A DNA stretch of 42,007 nt from Holophagaceae bacterium (GTDB lineage: Bacteria; Acidobacteriota; Holophagae; Holophagales; Holophagaceae): NCBI GenBank assembly GCA_025358435.1, contig JANYJQ010000117.1, positions 1-42,007 of the forward strand, in the 5' to 3' direction. Below are positions 8,846 through 17,131 of this stretch, in pieces (positions within the stretch are counted from its first letter, which is position 1; each line of letters starts with the position of its first letter). Under the pieces are notes generated by a model. That model did not search any database. It was not told the origin of the DNA and saw only the letters and a list, made by a program, of their open reading frames with translations. A program made the position numbers and the translations under genes.

Positions 8846-9053
8846 GATGCGCCTCCGTAATCCCGAACAGGTCTTCGACCCGGCAGTTGAACGCTTGGCT
8901 AAATTTCAGGGCCAGTTCGAGAGAGGGCACATATTTTCCCCCCTCGATGGAAATGATGGTTTGTCGTGATACCTGCACCTGCTCCGCCAGTTTTTCCTGG
9001 GTCAGCCCGTGGGAATCCCGGAAAGCTTTAAGCTGGTTTTTGGTGAGCGCCAT
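8829..9053 (-). CDS. Small XRE-family HTH transcriptional regulator
   Basis: A 74-residue protein that is almost entirely one HTH_3/Cro-CI domain: LTKNQLKAFRDSHGLTQEKL, then the recognition helix region SRQTIISIEGGKYVPSLELALKFS. It ends with the DLFGI typical of YgzD-like regulators. The ATG at 9053 is preferred over a TTG at 9080, since the latter would place the palindromic operator at 9070-9107 inside the coding sequence. The gene overlaps the downstream membrane protein gene. Autoregulation through the upstream palindromes is likely but inferred. Confidence 0.8.
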   Translation of the reverse strand: MALTKNQLKAFRDSHGLTQEKLAEQVQVSRQTIISIEGGKYVPSLELALKFSQAFNCRVEDLFGITEAHHARKD

Positions 9054-9069
9054 GGTGATGTAAACCTCG

Positions 9070-9107
9070 CTTGACGACAAGCATGCTTTACGTCAAGTAT
9101 GCTTGTC
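9070..9107. promoter_or_regulatory. Nested inverted repeats upstream of the HTH regulator (probable operator)
   Basis: Three perfect palindromic elements interleave in 38 bases. CTTGACG (9070-9076) pairs with CGTCAAG (9091-9097). GACAAGCAT (9076-9084) pairs with ATGCTTGTC (9099-9107). A 10-bp palindrome AAGCATGCTT lies at 9079-9088. On the minus strand a TTGACA lies at the upstream edge and could be a -35 box. The block is 17-54 bases before the HTH start codon, so it is well placed for repression by the HTH protein itself. Confidence 0.6.
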
Positions 9108-9250
9108 AACCATAATTCGAAAATAGTTTCCAGATCCAGCTTGCAGCCTTCTCTCGAAGGCGCGGATTGGCTGGCTGTCGCCCATGCGGGCGTCCATCGT
9201 TGGGGGCTTTTCAACCCCTGCGGAGCTTGGTGATGAAGCCTGGGCTGCCT

Positions 9251-10189
9251 CTAGCCCAGCTGCGCCAGATCTTCTGGACTGCCGATGCTGAAGGAACTGA
9301 CCTCGATACCCGCTTCCTTGGCCTGGCGCTTGGCGAGGCCGCTGAGAACCTTCCCGGGCCCGAGTTCGATGAAGGTCGTGACACCCTGTTCCAACAGCAA
9401 CGCCAAGGTCGCCTGCCAGCGCACCGCACCGGAAATCTGGCGCACCAGGCCGTCGCGCAGGGCCTCTGGCTCGCTCGCGAGGGCCACGTCTACATTGTTC
9501 ACCAAGGGGCAGGCGGGCTTCGCAAAGTCAAGCCCGCCAAGGATCGGCGCCATGTGTGCCTGGGCCGGCTTCATGAGCGGACTGTGGAAGGGCGCACTCA
9601 CCGGCAGCTTCATCATCTTGCGACCGCCCCGGGCCCTGGCGGCCTCCATGGCTGCTTCCACGGCTTCCGCATGGCCCGCGATGACGATCTGGCCGGGTCC
9701 GTTGAAGTTGGCAGGCACGACAATTTTTCCACTCTTTTCGGAGCCTTCCTGACAGGCTGCTTCCACATCCGCCGCGCTCATGCCGAGGATGGCCGCCATG
9801 GCTCCCACGCCCACGGGCACGGCCGTCTGCATGGCCCGTCCCCGCTCGCGGACCGTTTTCACCGCCGCGTCGAAGTCAAGCGAGCCGATGGCCACCAGCG
9901 CGGAGTATTCGCCCAGGGAATGGCCGGCGGCAAAATCGGGCTTCGGCAGGCGATCGCCGTAGGTGCGCGCCACCATGATGGAATGGGTAAGGATGGCGGG
10001 CTGGGTGTGCTCGGTGAGTTTCAAAGTCTCTTCAGGGCCCTCGGCCATGAGGTGGGAAAGAGGAAATCCCAAGGCCGCGTCGGCTTCCTGGAGCACCTTG
10101 CGGGCCGCGGGTTCAGCTTTGGCCAGGGCCACGCCCATGCCCACAGACTGGGAGCCCTGCCCTGGGAACAGCCACGCTGCTTTGCTCAT
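9251..10189 (-). CDS. fabD: Malonyl-CoA:ACP transacylase FabD
   Basis: A 312-residue acyltransferase that loads malonate onto acyl carrier protein for fatty acid synthesis. The family signature FPGQGSQ is at 8-14 and the nucleophile motif GHSLGE at 89-94 (S91). The catalytic histidine is in APFHSPLM near 200, and the C-terminal ELGPGKVLSGL is conserved. The start at 10189 is supported by GGAG upstream and by the family's usual N terminus; a longer in-frame opening overlaps plsX and lacks similarity. plsX ends 14 bases upstream, so the gene belongs to the yceD-rpmF-plsX-fabD unit. acpP and fabF do not follow; the next gene is the HTH regulator. Confidence 0.95.
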   Translation of the reverse strand: MSKAAWLFPGQGSQSVGMGVALAKAEPAARKVLQEADAALGFPLSHLMAEGPEETLKLTEHTQPAILTHSIMVARTYGDRLPKPDFAAGHSLGEYSALVAIGSLDFDAAVKTVRERGRAMQTAVPVGVGAMAAILGMSAADVEAACQEGSEKSGKIVVPANFNGPGQIVIAGHAEAVEAAMEAARARGGRKMMKLPVSAPFHSPLMKPAQAHMAPILGGLDFAKPACPLVNNVDVALASEPEALRDGLVRQISGAVRWQATLALLLEQGVTTFIELGPGKVLSGLAKRQAKEAGIEVSSFSIGSPEDLAQLG

Positions 10190-10203
10190 TGAAAGCTCCG
10201 ATT

Positions 10204-11262
10204 TCAGGCTTTGGGCGTCAGCTTCGCCAGATGGGCCTGGATGCGTTTGTTGATGCCATGCTCCGTCGACCTCAATGCGGCGCCGATGGCGTTCCGCACG
10301 GCGTGCGCATCGCTGGAGCCGTGGCCGATGACCGACACGCCTTTGATGCCCAGGAGCGGCAATCCGCCGTATTCCCGGTAGTCCAACTGCTGGAAAAATC
10401 CCTGGAGCCCAGGTTTCACAAGCCATGCGCCGGCCTTGGCCCTGAGACTCGATGTGAGCGCGGCCCGAAGTCCGTCCTTGATGAGCTTGGCCATGCCCTC
10501 GGCGCTTTTCAGCACGATGTTGCCCACGAAACCATCGCAGGCGATGACGTCGAAGCGGCCATTCCAGATATCACGCCCTTCGGCGTTCCCGATGAAATTG
10601 AGGCCCATCTCCCGCAACAATGCCGCAGCGTCCCGTGTGATGTCGGTGCCCTTGCTCTCCTCTTCGCCTACGCTCAGGATGCCCACCCGCGGGTTCGCGA
10701 TTCCCAAAACCTTCTCGGCGTAGACCGAAGCCATCAGGCCGAAACAGGCGATATGCTCGGCGCGCGAATCGATGTTGGCGCCGACTTCCATGAAGATCGT
10801 CGGACTACCCGTGAGGTTCGGCATCGGGCTCGCCAGGCCCGGGCGCTCCACGCCTTCGAGCTTTCCGATCACCAGCGTGCTGGCCATCATGGCGGCGCCG
10901 GTATGGCCCATGCTCACCATGCCGTCGGCCATGCCATCGCGCACCAGTTGAGCCGCCACGCGGACGGAGCTGTCCTTCTTTTCTTTCAGGATGACCTTGG
11001 GGGCATCCTCGAAGGTGACCACTGAACCTGCGTGGACCACGTTGAGGCGATTCATCAGCCCTGGCGTCCAACCAGAGCCCGGCCTGGACATCAATGACTC
11101 CAGCAGGGCCTTGTCCCCCACCAGATGGACGAAAAGGCCCTGCCAAGTCTTGAGCGCCTTCTGAGCGCCGTGCAACGTTGCATCGGGGGCGTGATCGCCC
11201 CCCATGACGTCGAGCGCTATTCGATGAACCGTCCGAACCGCTTGTTCCGCATGATCCGACAA
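10204..11262 (-). CDS. plsX: Phosphate acyltransferase PlsX
   Basis: A 352-residue PlsX, which converts acyl-ACP to acyl-phosphate for phospholipid synthesis. The N-terminal signature IALDVMGGDHAP (residues 15-26), MGHTGAAMMAS and CDGFVGNI are family hallmarks. The only usable in-frame start between an upstream in-frame TAG and the conserved signature is TTG at 11262. It lacks a Shine-Dalgarno sequence but begins 7 bases after the rpmF stop, so initiation probably depends on coupling to rpmF translation. fabD follows directly. Confidence 0.93.
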   Translation of the reverse strand: MSDHAEQAVRTVHRIALDVMGGDHAPDATLHGAQKALKTWQGLFVHLVGDKALLESLMSRPGSGWTPGLMNRLNVVHAGSVVTFEDAPKVILKEKKDSSVRVAAQLVRDGMADGMVSMGHTGAAMMASTLVIGKLEGVERPGLASPMPNLTGSPTIFMEVGANIDSRAEHIACFGLMASVYAEKVLGIANPRVGILSVGEEESKGTDITRDAAALLREMGLNFIGNAEGRDIWNGRFDVIACDGFVGNIVLKSAEGMAKLIKDGLRAALTSSLRAKAGAWLVKPGLQGFFQQLDYREYGGLPLLGIKGVSVIGHGSSDAHAVRNAIGAALRSTEHGINKRIQAHLAKLTPKA

Positions 11263-11269
11263 AAGCGGA

Positions 11270-11452
11270 TCAGGCTGTGGCTACGTGGACGGCCTTCTTG
11301 CCGCGGTAGAAGCCGCAAGAGGGGCACACACGGTGCGGCATCTTTGAGGTGCCGCAGTTGGAACAGCTTGCGGGGCTATGGGTTTCAAGGCTGTCGTGGG
11401 TACGGCGGCGGTCGCGGCGGGCCCTACTGTGGCGTCGCTTTGGATTAGGCAT
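11270..11452 (-). CDS. rpmF: 50S ribosomal protein L32
   Basis: A 60-residue L32 with the usual N terminus MPNPKRRHSRARRDRRR. It has the zinc-binding form of the protein, with C30-x2-C33 and C43-x2-C46. An AGGAG ribosome binding site precedes the ATG at 11452. It lies between yceD and plsX, the standard arrangement in many bacteria that links ribosome assembly with lipid synthesis. Confidence 0.97.
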   Translation of the reverse strand: MPNPKRRHSRARRDRRRTHDSLETHSPASCSNCGTSKMPHRVCPSCGFYRGKKAVHVATA

Positions 11453-11499
11453 GGTGGACTCCTATTCGTCTTCAGGGTGGTGACTTGATACTACCTGCT

Positions 11500-12057
11500 T
11501 CAATCGTCCAGCTTGAGGTTGGGCCGGATGTTCGCAAGAGCCTTGGCCAACGGGCTGGGCTCCTTCTCATAGGATACCGAAGCATTGAGCGTGCCACGGA
11601 AAAGACAGGTATCGAAATTCGCGCACTTGCCTTTTTCGGTGTCCAGGCAGGTGGGCGCCATGGAACGGCCCAGCATCAGTTGCTGCCGCACCAATTCCAG
11701 TTCGTCGACATGGTCGGATTCCAGGTAGACCAGATCAAGATCCTGGCTGCCGAGCGAATGGGAGCCACCCTGCCGGAGTTCCGCTTCGCGGCTGCCCAGA
11801 AACTGGGCGCGCACATCGAGCGGCACTTCGATGGGCGCCAGGCAGCGGGAACACGAGGTTTCCCAGGTGCCCTTCCCAGAAACATCAAGGAACACATCTT
11901 TGTTGCTGGGCTGCGCGAAGACACTCCAGGTGACGCCGGTAAAGGCCTCGGGCTGACCCGTGACAGCCTCAGCTTTGCTGGAGCTTTCCAACGCCAGCCG
12001 CGCGGAGGTTCCGCGTTCGTGAAGGCCCTCGTCGGGCAACCGGGAGAGATCGATCAT
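11500..12057 (-). CDS. yceD: DUF177/YceD family protein
   Basis: A 185-residue member of the DUF177 (YceD) family, which is usually encoded just before rpmF and is implicated in 23S rRNA biogenesis. The central GTWETSCSRCLAPIEVPLDV with its Cys-x2-Cys is characteristic. Additional cysteines (TCLDTEKGKCANFDTCLF) lie near the C terminus. The start codon overlaps the stop of the upstream prepilin-like gene as ATGA, and no strong ribosome binding site is visible, so translation is probably coupled to that gene. That coupling to a pilin gene is unusual for yceD. Confidence 0.85.
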   Translation of the reverse strand: MIDLSRLPDEGLHERGTSARLALESSSKAEAVTGQPEAFTGVTWSVFAQPSNKDVFLDVSGKGTWETSCSRCLAPIEVPLDVRAQFLGSREAELRQGGSHSLGSQDLDLVYLESDHVDELELVRQQLMLGRSMAPTCLDTEKGKCANFDTCLFRGTLNASVSYEKEPSPLAKALANIRPNLKLDD

Positions 12058-12539
12058 TTTTCGGGCTTTGCGTCGGTGGCGGGAGCACCGGCGGCAGCAG
12101 GACTCTTGCCGCTGCCCGTGGAAGGCGCTCCTGATATTTCACCGGGTTTGCGGGTGTACTTGGGACGATCTTCCTGATTGTTGGGATCTCCCAGAGTGGA
12201 GACCTCATACCCGGCCTTGCTGCACTTTCCCTCGAAGGGTTGGTCGAAGCCATCTCTTGAAGGGACATTTGCGGGAATCATATTCTCTTTCACCAACGGC
12301 GAACCAGCATCCACCATCGCTTCGAAGCTGCCGAAATCCGGGTATTTGCCGTGCTTGAGATAGTACTGGTCCATACCCTCCCCCACAGTCTTCAATGTGT
12401 CCTGGGATTTCAGGTAGTGGGCTTTGGCTGTGAATTCCTGAGTTTTCTTGAATCCAAGCGTGGCAATGACCGCGATGATCATCATCGCGACCAGAAGCTC
12501 GAGGAGCGAAAAGCCTTTTTGGGTCCTGCGTCGGGTCAT
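12054..12539 (-). CDS. Type IV prepilin / GspG-like pseudopilin
   Basis: A 161-residue protein with a class III signal: a short basic leader (MTRRRTQKG) and a cleavage site G9|F10. Glu at position +5 (E14) follows in the hydrophobic helix FSLLELLVAMMIIAVIATLG. The soluble part resembles GspG-type pseudopilins (YYLKHGKYPDFGSFEAMVD), with a Pro/Ala/Gly-rich tail (about 135-161). GAGGAG precedes the ATG at 12539. A longer upstream extension is rejected as it reads through low-complexity intergenic sequence. The PilR-like activator upstream and PilB/GspE near the window's end fit a pilus or secretion role. Confidence 0.85.
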   Translation of the reverse strand: MTRRRTQKGFSLLELLVAMMIIAVIATLGFKKTQEFTAKAHYLKSQDTLKTVGEGMDQYYLKHGKYPDFGSFEAMVDAGSPLVKENMIPANVPSRDGFDQPFEGKCSKAGYEVSTLGDPNNQEDRPKYTRKPGEISGAPSTGSGKSPAAAGAPATDAKPEK

Positions 12540-12682
12540 GGATATATCTCCTCGGATGAAGGGCACCCAAGCATTCCAGTGTGCCATAGATGGGAGAAGT
12601 GACAAGGATTGATGTTGGGCGGTGGGCTGTGGGCAGCAGGCTGTTTGCGGTAGGCTGTTTGTGGCCTTCTGTCGCACTAAAT

Positions 12683-12705
12683 ATGACGCGCCGAAGGCGC
12701 CTCAT
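12683..12705 (-). terminator. Possible hairpin after the PilR-like gene
   Basis: ATGA-C-GCGCC-GAA-GGCGC-C-TCAT folds as a hairpin with one C-C mismatch, in the 197-base gap between the activator stop and the prepilin start. There is no clear T run, so it may be a weak terminator or a pause site. The rest of the gap (about 12600-12730) is degenerate GGCTGT/GGCGGT-type sequence that looks like decayed repeats. Confidence 0.3.
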
Positions 12706-12736
12706 CGGAACCTACCGCCCCCAGCCTAGAGCCTAA

Positions 12737-14191
12737 TCAGCCCTCTTCCTCCTCGGCTTCCACTTCCACATTCGGCGGGAAATCCTTGGGCCAGGGGAAT
12801 TTTCTAGGCAGGGCTTCGATGCCGCCCAGGTGGCCCAACCAATAGCGGTAAGCCCTGAAGGTCATGCCCAGATGCTTGGCTGCCTTGGTCCGGTTGCCAG
12901 TCTGTTCCATCAATCCCTGATGAAGGAAATAGCCTTTCAGCACGGTGAGGTAGGCTTCCAGATCAAAGCCTCCGGCGGGAATGGCAAGCCCAGGTGTTGT
13001 CGGGCATTCGGGGCCGCGTTCCACGTCGTTCAGCAGATTGTCGGGGAAAAGATCCCTGCCGATGGCACCGCCCGGACTCAGGGCGACACAGCGTTCCATC
13101 AAGTTCTCCAATTCCCGCACATTGCCTGGGAACCGATATCGCTCCAGCACCCGAAGGGCCTCAGGCTGAAGATACATTGAGGGCTTGTTGAGTTTTTTGA
13201 TGGAGCGGCGCAGGAAATGCTCGATGAGCACCGGCAGGTCTTCCCGTCGATCCCTCAAAGGTGGCAGCTCGATGTTCAGGATGTTCAGGCGGTAGTATAG
13301 ATCCTCCCTGAACTTGCCCTCTTCCATGCGTTCCCGCAGATTGCGGTTCGAAGCGCCGATGACCCGGACATCGACGGGCCGTTCTTCCGTGGCCCCCAGC
13401 CGGCGCAATTTTCGCTCTTGCAGCACCCGGAGCAATTTCACCTGCAGCGGCAATGGCATCTCGCCAATTTCGTCCAGGAGCAGGAACCCGCCATTGGCTT
13501 CTTCAAAGAGCCCGCGCTTCACGCCCGTGGCCCCTGTGAATGCGCCTTTTTCGTAGCCGAACAGTTCGGATTCCAGCAGAGCTTCCGGAAGCGCCCCGCA
13601 GTTCACGGGAATGAAAGGGCCTGAACCCCGCTCGGAATAGCGATGGATCAGCCGCGCCACGATTTCTTTTCCCGTGCCGCTCTCGCCGGTGATGAGCACG
13701 GTGGTATCCGCGCGGGCGATCTTTCCCACCAGCGCCTGGATTTTGCGGATGGTGTCGCCCACACCCACCAGATCGCCTATGTCCGAAATTTCGTGGCTTG
13801 GGCCGGGCTCCGACTCCTGGAAAATCCCATGCAAAACTTTTGTCAATTCAGCAATGTCATTCTTGGTCTTGGTAAGGAAGTCCACGGCCCCCAGATTCAA
13901 GGCTTGAACAGTCGTTTCGGTGGTCGCAAAAGCAGTGAGGATGACCGCGGGGACCGCGATATTTTTTTCTTTCATCCAGGTCAGCAGTTCAATGGCAGTG
14001 CCGTCTCCCAGCCGCAAATCCGAAACGATGGCATCGAAGTGTTCTTCCTCGAGTGCAATCCGGGCCTCCTTGAGGCAACCCACCGCCTTGGTCTTGAATC
14101 CTTGGGGAGTCAGACCCATTTCCAGCACCTCGCGGAAACTGGGCTCGTCTTCCAAGATCAGGATGGAGCGGGTGGCAGGCAATGAGGTCAT
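12737..14191 (-). CDS. NtrC-family sigma-54-dependent response regulator (PilR-like)
   Basis: A 484-residue activator. An N-terminal receiver domain (about 8-125) has acidic residues ED near 14-15 and phospho-acceptor D58. The AAA+ domain has Walker A GESGTGKE (169-176), the sigma-54 contact motif GAFTGA (216-221) and a RFPGNVREL motif. A Fis-type HTH near 435-460 (GNRTKAAKHLGMTFRAYRYW) resembles that of PilR. Start at 14191 is preferred to an upstream TTG at 14227, though no strong ribosome binding site is seen. No histidine kinase gene is adjacent. The prepilin gene downstream supports a pilus role, but targets are inferred; sigma-54 promoters were not confirmed. Confidence 0.85.
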   Translation of the reverse strand: MTSLPATRSILILEDEPSFREVLEMGLTPQGFKTKAVGCLKEARIALEEEHFDAIVSDLRLGDGTAIELLTWMKEKNIAVPAVILTAFATTETTVQALNLGAVDFLTKTKNDIAELTKVLHGIFQESEPGPSHEISDIGDLVGVGDTIRKIQALVGKIARADTTVLITGESGTGKEIVARLIHRYSERGSGPFIPVNCGALPEALLESELFGYEKGAFTGATGVKRGLFEEANGGFLLLDEIGEMPLPLQVKLLRVLQERKLRRLGATEERPVDVRVIGASNRNLRERMEEGKFREDLYYRLNILNIELPPLRDRREDLPVLIEHFLRRSIKKLNKPSMYLQPEALRVLERYRFPGNVRELENLMERCVALSPGGAIGRDLFPDNLLNDVERGPECPTTPGLAIPAGGFDLEAYLTVLKGYFLHQGLMEQTGNRTKAAKHLGMTFRAYRYWLGHLGGIEALPRKFPWPKDFPPNVEVEAEEEEG

Positions 14192-14242
14192 GGGGTCAGC
14201 GCCGGAAACGATCAGAGGAAGGGGCAAGCCGGGATCTTCATG

Positions 14243-14824
14243 TTACTTCACGGCCTCGAATTCCCAGACCACATGTGAGCAGCGGCCTCGGCGGATTTGG
14301 TGCGCTGCGTAAACCTTTTGCCACAGTCCGTCAGGACGTGGAAGGTAGAGGGTGTCGGAGCCGGGGCGCCCCAATTGCACTCGACGTGCGATGAACTCCC
14401 CTGTGAACCCGTACATCGTTGCCATCTTTTGAGGCTGGACAAAGTAGAGATGGGTATCCACAGAGATGATGTTCACGTGGGTCGGATCCTGAAAGGCGGC
14501 TTTGTGAGGGTACACCGGCGTGCTCGCGTACAAGAGGCCGCCTGGTTTCAGCACCCGCCAGATCTCATTCATGAGCTCGATAAACGGGAAGCGCGTCGAG
14601 TGCCCATCGGCCGTAGGCAGGACTCGTGGCATATGTTCAAAGAAATCGTAGGCCGACACTGAATCGAAGCTGTTGGAATCGAATGGGATGGGCTGCATCG
14701 CCAAGTTGGCGCGCCGAACAGGTCCCGCACCCTCGTCTCCCGATAAGTCGATCCCGAACAGTTCATCGCGTTGGTAGGGGTTGCGTGGCTTGGCGCCGCA
14801 GCCCAAGTCGAGGTGGGTTGTCAT
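14243..14824 (-). CDS. Class I SAM-dependent methyltransferase
   Basis: A 193-residue methyltransferase of the type 11 kind. Motif I is HLDLGCGAKPRN (residues 4-15), the acidic loop is GIDLSGDEG, and the post-I segment is FDSVSAYDFFEHMPR followed by WRVLKPGGLLYASTP. The start MTTHLDLGCG leaves almost nothing before motif I. It is the last gene of the polysaccharide operon, so the likely substrate is a sugar or glycan end group; that is inference. No strong ribosome binding site precedes the ATG. Confidence 0.8.
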   Translation of the reverse strand: MTTHLDLGCGAKPRNPYQRDELFGIDLSGDEGAGPVRRANLAMQPIPFDSNSFDSVSAYDFFEHMPRVLPTADGHSTRFPFIELMNEIWRVLKPGGLLYASTPVYPHKAAFQDPTHVNIISVDTHLYFVQPQKMATMYGFTGEFIARRVQLGRPGSDTLYLPRPDGLWQKVYAAHQIRRGRCSHVVWEFEAVK

Positions 14825-14942
14825 TTGGAGTTCTTTTTCATCGGATTTTGGTGGGGGGCTGACCTGATTCCTTACCTTGGGTTGATGTCGGAGAGTCTAA
14901 AGGAGCTTTCGCCCGAAGTCCTGTCCTGCTGAGTTTTTTCGT

Positions 14943-16450
14943 TCAAGATTCAAATAATAATAATTTTTCAAATAATGATTGGAAACGCTTTGAGTTTATT
15001 TCCATCGAATATTCGTCTTGCACGAATTTTAACCCGTTTCCCGATAATTCCTCCCATAGCTTTCGATCGAAATACAATTTACAGATTTCTTCCACCCACC
15101 TTTCAGGGGTATCCGCCACAAGAACATGCTGTTCGTGCACCAGGTCCATACCTTCTATTGCTATTGGTGAAACGACGTTGGGAACCCCATAGCCCATGGA
15201 GGTTGCCAGCTTCCCCTTGAGGCCTGCGCCAAACCGCAGTGGAGCAACGCACAGCCTCAAAGTTGGGAATAGGCCATCAAGGTCTGGGATGAGGCCATGG
15301 ATCTTAATTGAATCATCTATCAACGAAGACAAATCAGAAGGAAAACCTTGGCCAATAATATCAAATTGAACGCCAGGCATCTTCATTTTTAGTGAGGGCC
15401 AAACTTCATTTAGAAAAAATCGCATAGCGTCCACGTTCGGATGATGTGTAAAATTCCCGATGAAGGCGATATTTTTACTGTGTTGAAAATCAGCGATCTT
15501 TGGTGATAATTCACGTATTAATGGAATTATTGCAATTTTTGAAATATCAATGTCTGGAGCTATTAGGTTCAACTCAGCTGGACTTATCAAGATGCTGGCA
15601 TCGGCGTGATTGAGGTAATAAAGCTCTTTGCTGCGGAATTTTTCTGCCTTGCGCGCAAGGCTTCTGCTCTTTTCGATAAAAGCGCGCCGTCCCACGCGTA
15701 AAAAATTCAAATCAACGGTGTTGAAAATTATTTTTGCTTTTGGCGCTACCTCCCGAATTTTATTAAAACTGTTCTGGATTGTCTTGATTCGTGAAATAAA
15801 TATTAAATCATAATTTTGATTTTTCTTGAAGTGAAATTTTAAATTGATAAAATAAGGTCTATAAAAACAGCGAACTCCTTCTTGTTCTAGCAATTGAGTA
15901 TAATAGTAAACATATTTAGGCCGATAAAGCGGAATGTAATCAACTTGAAAGCCTAGATTTATCATGATGCGAAGAGCGTTGAACATATCCATGGAACCTG
16001 AATCCCGATCAGGCTTGGGAGTCTGATTGTCAAGAACCAGAATCTTTCTTTTTAAATTTTTAGTTATTTGTACATTTTCCCGATTATTACGTTCAGGTTG
16101 TATGAGGAGTTGTTTTTTCCATTTTTCAATGAAGTGAAGGTGATTGGTTATTTGGTGAATCTTCACGCCTTGCGTTGTTTTTTTTCCAGCTGTCATTCCT
16201 TCAAAGTGAATGACTTTTGAAGCCGGTTGATAGTAAACCTTGAGCCCATTCTGCCTGATGGAAAAAGCAAGATCGGTATCCTCATAGTAGGCTGGCCGGT
16301 AACGTGTATCAAATTCTCCAATCCTTTTAAATAATTCCGCAGGAATCATGATCGAGGCACCGCTGCAGTAATCCACTTGGCGAAGATAGTTGAATTCAGG
16401 ATCACCGATATCTTGTCCCTTCCCTCTGTTTGAGGCGGAGCCATCCCGGA
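14943..16450. other. Low-GC island within the glycosyltransferase gene
   Basis: The 3' two thirds of the gene are AT-rich and Lys/Asn/Ile-rich, in contrast to GC-rich sequence on both sides. The switch is gradual around 16150-16450, near the end of the GT2 domain. This indicates a mosaic gene from recombination with foreign DNA. Confidence 0.6.
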
Positions 16451-17072
16451 AAACCGCACCGCCGGCTTCCTGAAGCGTCATGTCTGGATAGATGAGCATC
16501 GACCCAGCCAGACCGCAGTCCTTATGGCTGGTAAATGTATGTTCCAGCGCCTCGATCCACCCGGGAAGGACCAGCGTATCGTTGTTGAGAAAAATCAAAT
16601 ATTTCCCGATGGCCAGCTGGGCCCCCGTATTGCACGAATCCACAAATCCAAGGTTCGTTGGGTTCCTGTGGTACCGGACCCCAGGCAGCCCGGAAAGCGA
16701 ACGTTCTGTTTCATCGGTGGATCCGTCATCCACCACGATGATTTCGAACGGAGTATCGGTGACCAGATCCGCCAAAGAGAGCAGGCATCGCGAGGTGAAG
16801 GGAAACTGGTTGAAGACCGGGATGATAATGCTGACCCGAGGGCTTCCACAGCTCTTGGAGGCAAATGCCTGGGCAACCCTGGAAGACAGGTCCTCGACTG
16901 GTATCGATCCGTAATGACTTACACATCGGCGAAGCGGTTTAAGCAGCTTCCGGCGAAAAGGGAAGGTGGCCAAGGACGAAAAAAAGCCGCCGATCTGGTT
17001 TCGAATCCGGCGCCCCTCACGGAATAGCCTGGAGGACTCCTTCACCGCGGTTCTTTGTGGGGCTTGGCTCAT
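14943..17072 (-). CDS. Bifunctional glycosyltransferase (GT2 plus GT4 domains)
   Basis: A 709-residue enzyme with two transferase domains. The GT-A (family 2) domain spans about 79-300: VSIIIPVFNQ, VVDDGS (114-119), FLNNDT (161-166) and EDTDLAF. A GT-B (family 1/4-like) domain follows from about 343: KILVLDNQTPKPDRDSGS, IAFIGNFTHHPNVDAM, then the nucleotide-sugar end GAGLKGKLATSMGYGVP. Such fusions build rhamnan or O-antigen-like chains. Start at 17072 is chosen because the upstream continuation runs antisense-like through rfbB. Composition is strikingly mixed: 12 of 60 bases are G/C at 15781-15840, against 35 of 60 at 16681-16740. So the second half looks acquired from a low-GC donor. Confidence 0.85.
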   Translation of the reverse strand: MSQAPQRTAVKESSRLFREGRRIRNQIGGFFSSLATFPFRRKLLKPLRRCVSHYGSIPVEDLSSRVAQAFASKSCGSPRVSIIIPVFNQFPFTSRCLLSLADLVTDTPFEIIVVDDGSTDETERSLSGLPGVRYHRNPTNLGFVDSCNTGAQLAIGKYLIFLNNDTLVLPGWIEALEHTFTSHKDCGLAGSMLIYPDMTLQEAGGAVFRDGSASNRGKGQDIGDPEFNYLRQVDYCSGASIMIPAELFKRIGEFDTRYRPAYYEDTDLAFSIRQNGLKVYYQPASKVIHFEGMTAGKKTTQGVKIHQITNHLHFIEKWKKQLLIQPERNNRENVQITKNLKRKILVLDNQTPKPDRDSGSMDMFNALRIMINLGFQVDYIPLYRPKYVYYYTQLLEQEGVRCFYRPYFINLKFHFKKNQNYDLIFISRIKTIQNSFNKIREVAPKAKIIFNTVDLNFLRVGRRAFIEKSRSLARKAEKFRSKELYYLNHADASILISPAELNLIAPDIDISKIAIIPLIRELSPKIADFQHSKNIAFIGNFTHHPNVDAMRFFLNEVWPSLKMKMPGVQFDIIGQGFPSDLSSLIDDSIKIHGLIPDLDGLFPTLRLCVAPLRFGAGLKGKLATSMGYGVPNVVSPIAIEGMDLVHEQHVLVADTPERWVEEICKLYFDRKLWEELSGNGLKFVQDEYSMEINSKRFQSLFEKLLLFES

Positions 17073-17131
17073 GTGATCCCGTGTTTGGATTCGGCCCGCT
17101 GGCCGTTCATGGTCATTGGCAACAGGGAAGA

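Noticed and set aside
9205-9235. GGGG-TTGAAAAG-CCCC hairpin past fabD as a terminator
   Set aside because: The stem is four base pairs with an eight-base loop and no T run; not convincing.
9167-10192. A 341-codon open frame on the plus strand
   Set aside because: It mirrors fabD on the other strand; the product is His/Arg/Gly-rich and unlike any family.
10190-10426. A longer FabD reading back into plsX
   Set aside because: The family N terminus (LFPGQGSQ) lies right after the ATG at 10189, with a GGAG site; the extension is shadow sequence.
12540-12677. A longer prepilin reading through the upstream gap
   Set aside because: The class III leader and a GAGGAG site define the start at 12539; the extension translates degenerate intergenic repeats.
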